DNA of 64,000 nt from Streptomyces sp. CC228A (GTDB lineage Bacteria > Actinomycetota > Actinomycetes > Streptomycetales > Streptomycetaceae), in contig NZ_JAJPUI010000010.1 in the NCBI RefSeq assembly GCF_021390935.1, positions 62,001 through 126,000 of the forward strand, read 5' to 3'. Shown here piece after piece: positions 62,928 to 64,000 of this stretch. The notes beneath the pieces were generated by a model, which ran no database searches, was not told the origin of the DNA, and saw only the letters and a list, made by a program, of their open reading frames with translations. The first letter of the stretch is position 1, and each line of letters starts with the position of its first letter. The position numbers and the translations under genes are program-made.

Positions 62928-63277
62928 TGAGGGCAGACGCGGTACGCGGCCACCTGGACGGGCTCCTGCTGGCCGTACTCGAACCCGGACCGCTGCACGG
63001 CTACGCGATCATCGCCGCCGTCCAGCGGCGCAGCGGAGGCGCGCTGGAACTGCGCACCGGCACCATCTATCCGGCGCTCCAGCGCCTGGAGCGCCTCGGC
63101 CTGCTGCGCAGCAGCTGGGACTCCTCCGCAGGCGAGCGGCGCCGCCGCAGCTACGAGCTGACGGACGCGGGCCGCCGCAGCCTCGCCGACGAGCGCTCCT
63201 CCTGGCAGGAGTTCACGCGCGCCATCGGCTCCGTGCTGAACCCGGACGCGCCCGCGTCGCCGGGCCTCGCGACATGA
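62927..63277 (+). CDS. PadR-family transcriptional regulator
   Basis: A 116-aa winged-helix regulator: VRGHLDGLLLAVLEPGPLHG, AIIAAVQRRSGGALELRTGT, YPALQRLERLGLLRSSW, ERRRRSYELTDAGRRSL. Compact PadR-s2 type. Its stop overlaps the next ATG (ATGA), which encodes a membrane protein with a permease-prefix domain, the usual partner. Confidence 0.92.
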   Translation: MRADAVRGHLDGLLLAVLEPGPLHGYAIIAAVQRRSGGALELRTGTIYPALQRLERLGLLRSSWDSSAGERRRRSYELTDAGRRSLADERSSWQEFTRAIGSVLNPDAPASPGLAT

Positions 63278-63911
63278 ACACCGAGCGGTTCGCCGCCGAC
63301 CTGTCCGGCGCCCTGCACGGCCCCGCCCGGGTCAAGGCCCACATGGTCGACGAGGTGCGCACCGGCCTGGCGGACACCGCGGACGCCTACGAGGAGGCCG
63401 GCCTGACGGCCGGGCAGGCCGCCGCGGCCGCCGTGCGGGACTTCGGCACGCCCACCGAACTGGCGCCCGCCCTCCAGCGGGAGCTGACCGTCGCACAGGC
63501 GCGCAGCACCGCCCGCACGGCCGCCCTCACCGTCCCCTTCGCCGCCGTGTGCTGGCTGCACGTACGGCTCGTGGACGGCGCAGGCCACGCGGCCGTGCCC
63601 TTCCTGACCGCCCATCTGGCGGCCGTCGCCGTCGTCGCCGCGCTGCTCGCCGCGGGGACCCTGGCCGCGACCGGCCCGCTCGCCAGGCGGCTGCCGACGC
63701 CGCACCGGCTGCCGCTCGCGGTGGCCTGGGTGGGCACCGCCGCGAGCGTCGCCATGGCCGTCGCCGCCGTGTGCCTCGCGGTGCTGGCGGTGCTGGCCAC
63801 CGAGTGGGCAGCGGCCGCGGGGGCGGCGCCCTGGCCGTCGCGGCCCACGCCGTCACCGCCCGCTCCGCCCGCACCTGCCGCATCTGCGCCCGGCTGCCCG
63901 CCGCACCCTGA
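63274..63911 (+). CDS. Permease-prefix-domain membrane protein, apparent frameshift
   Basis: About 212 aa. N-terminal helical prefix domain (FAADLSGALHGPARVKAHM, DTADAYEEAGLTAGQAAAAA, VRDFGTPTELAPALQREL) followed by membrane helices (AAVAVVAALLAAGTLAA, VGTAASVAMAVAAVCLAVLA). The initial frame does not close within the window. A one-base shift at the G5 run near 63815 gives a natural ending LAVAAHAVTARSARTCRICA to a stop at 63911. Probably coupled to PadR in membrane stress or transport control. Confidence 0.72.
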
Positions 63912-64000
63912 CGCCGCGGCCGCGCGGGCGGCGTGTCAGTCGGTCGCCAGGGGCAGCAGCGCGGGCAGGTGCCCGTCCGAGGCCGCGGCGGCGGCCCGGC

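Overview
The window looks like a chromosomal segment of a Streptomyces-type actinomycete. Evidence: very high GC with GC-rich third codon positions, GTG/ATG starts behind GGAGG-like sites, ECF sigma/zinc-finger anti-sigma pairs, an XRE-DUF5753/DUF397 pair, a gamma-butyrolactone-receptor-like TetR, a GPP34 protein, and a TTA (bldA-type) codon in a sigma factor. No rRNA or CRISPR was seen; there is one tRNA.

1-7.7 kb: an M6-type metalloprotease (cut by the window edge), an acyl-CoA synthetase-like gene with an apparent frameshift, a flavin monooxygenase divergent from a TetR regulator, then an ECF sigma factor followed by two zinc-finger (anti-sigma-like) proteins.

7.8-18.5 kb: a compact set that I read as an arsenosugar-like organoarsenical locus. 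It holds ArsM arsenite methyltransferase, a TVP38/TMEM64 membrane protein, a second SAM methyltransferase, a MerA/Lpd-like disulfide reductase, an MTA-phosphorylase-like enzyme, a glycosyltransferase of the arsenosugar-associated type, a metallophosphoesterase fused to a radical SAM domain, and a flavoprotein. A 16-bp sequence is shared upstream of arsM, the second methyltransferase and (with two mismatches) the MerA-like gene.

18.5-43.9 kb: a hybrid biosynthetic gene cluster. Control: a gamma-butyrolactone-receptor-like TetR and an orphan OmpR-family regulator, with AREs (one lies between the -35 and -10 of the OmpR promoter), and heptamer repeats in front of the first structural gene. Structural genes: an ACP-like protein lacking the phosphopantetheine serine, a SnoaL-like protein, and a divergent pair of operons. 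The minus-strand operon carries ACP, a truncated KS/CLF-like protein, KS and enoyl-CoA hydratase. The plus-strand operon carries a 2OG-Fe dioxygenase, an amino acid:[carrier protein] ligase of the class II synthetase fold with its own carrier protein, a MATE exporter, an ATP-grasp ligase, a GSA-type PLP enzyme, a C-A-T-TE NRPS, a FabG-like reductase, a phosphopantetheinyl transferase, a DDAH-like amidinohydrolase and a BtrH-like acyltransferase. A CAP-domain protein sits inside but is probably unrelated. The product is unknown to me; an amino-acid-decorated, short acyl-peptide with guanidine or citrulline chemistry is a reasonable guess.

44-47 kb: tRNA-Arg(CCU), a HAD hydrolase, a small membrane protein and a VapBC/Phd-like pair whose toxin gene is truncated near an imperfect copy of the tRNA 3' end, suggesting an old integration scar.

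47-64 kb: ordinary actinomycete core genes (lipoprotein, HD protein, vanadium-haloperoxidase-like PAP2 protein, large membrane protein, D-Ala-D-Ala carboxypeptidase, GPP34, XRE/DUF397, ADP-ribosylglycohydrolase-like, DUF3817, PadR and a permease-prefix membrane protein).

Caution: at least six genes show single-base frame shifts in G/C runs. This may be systematic assembly error, and it affects several annotations.
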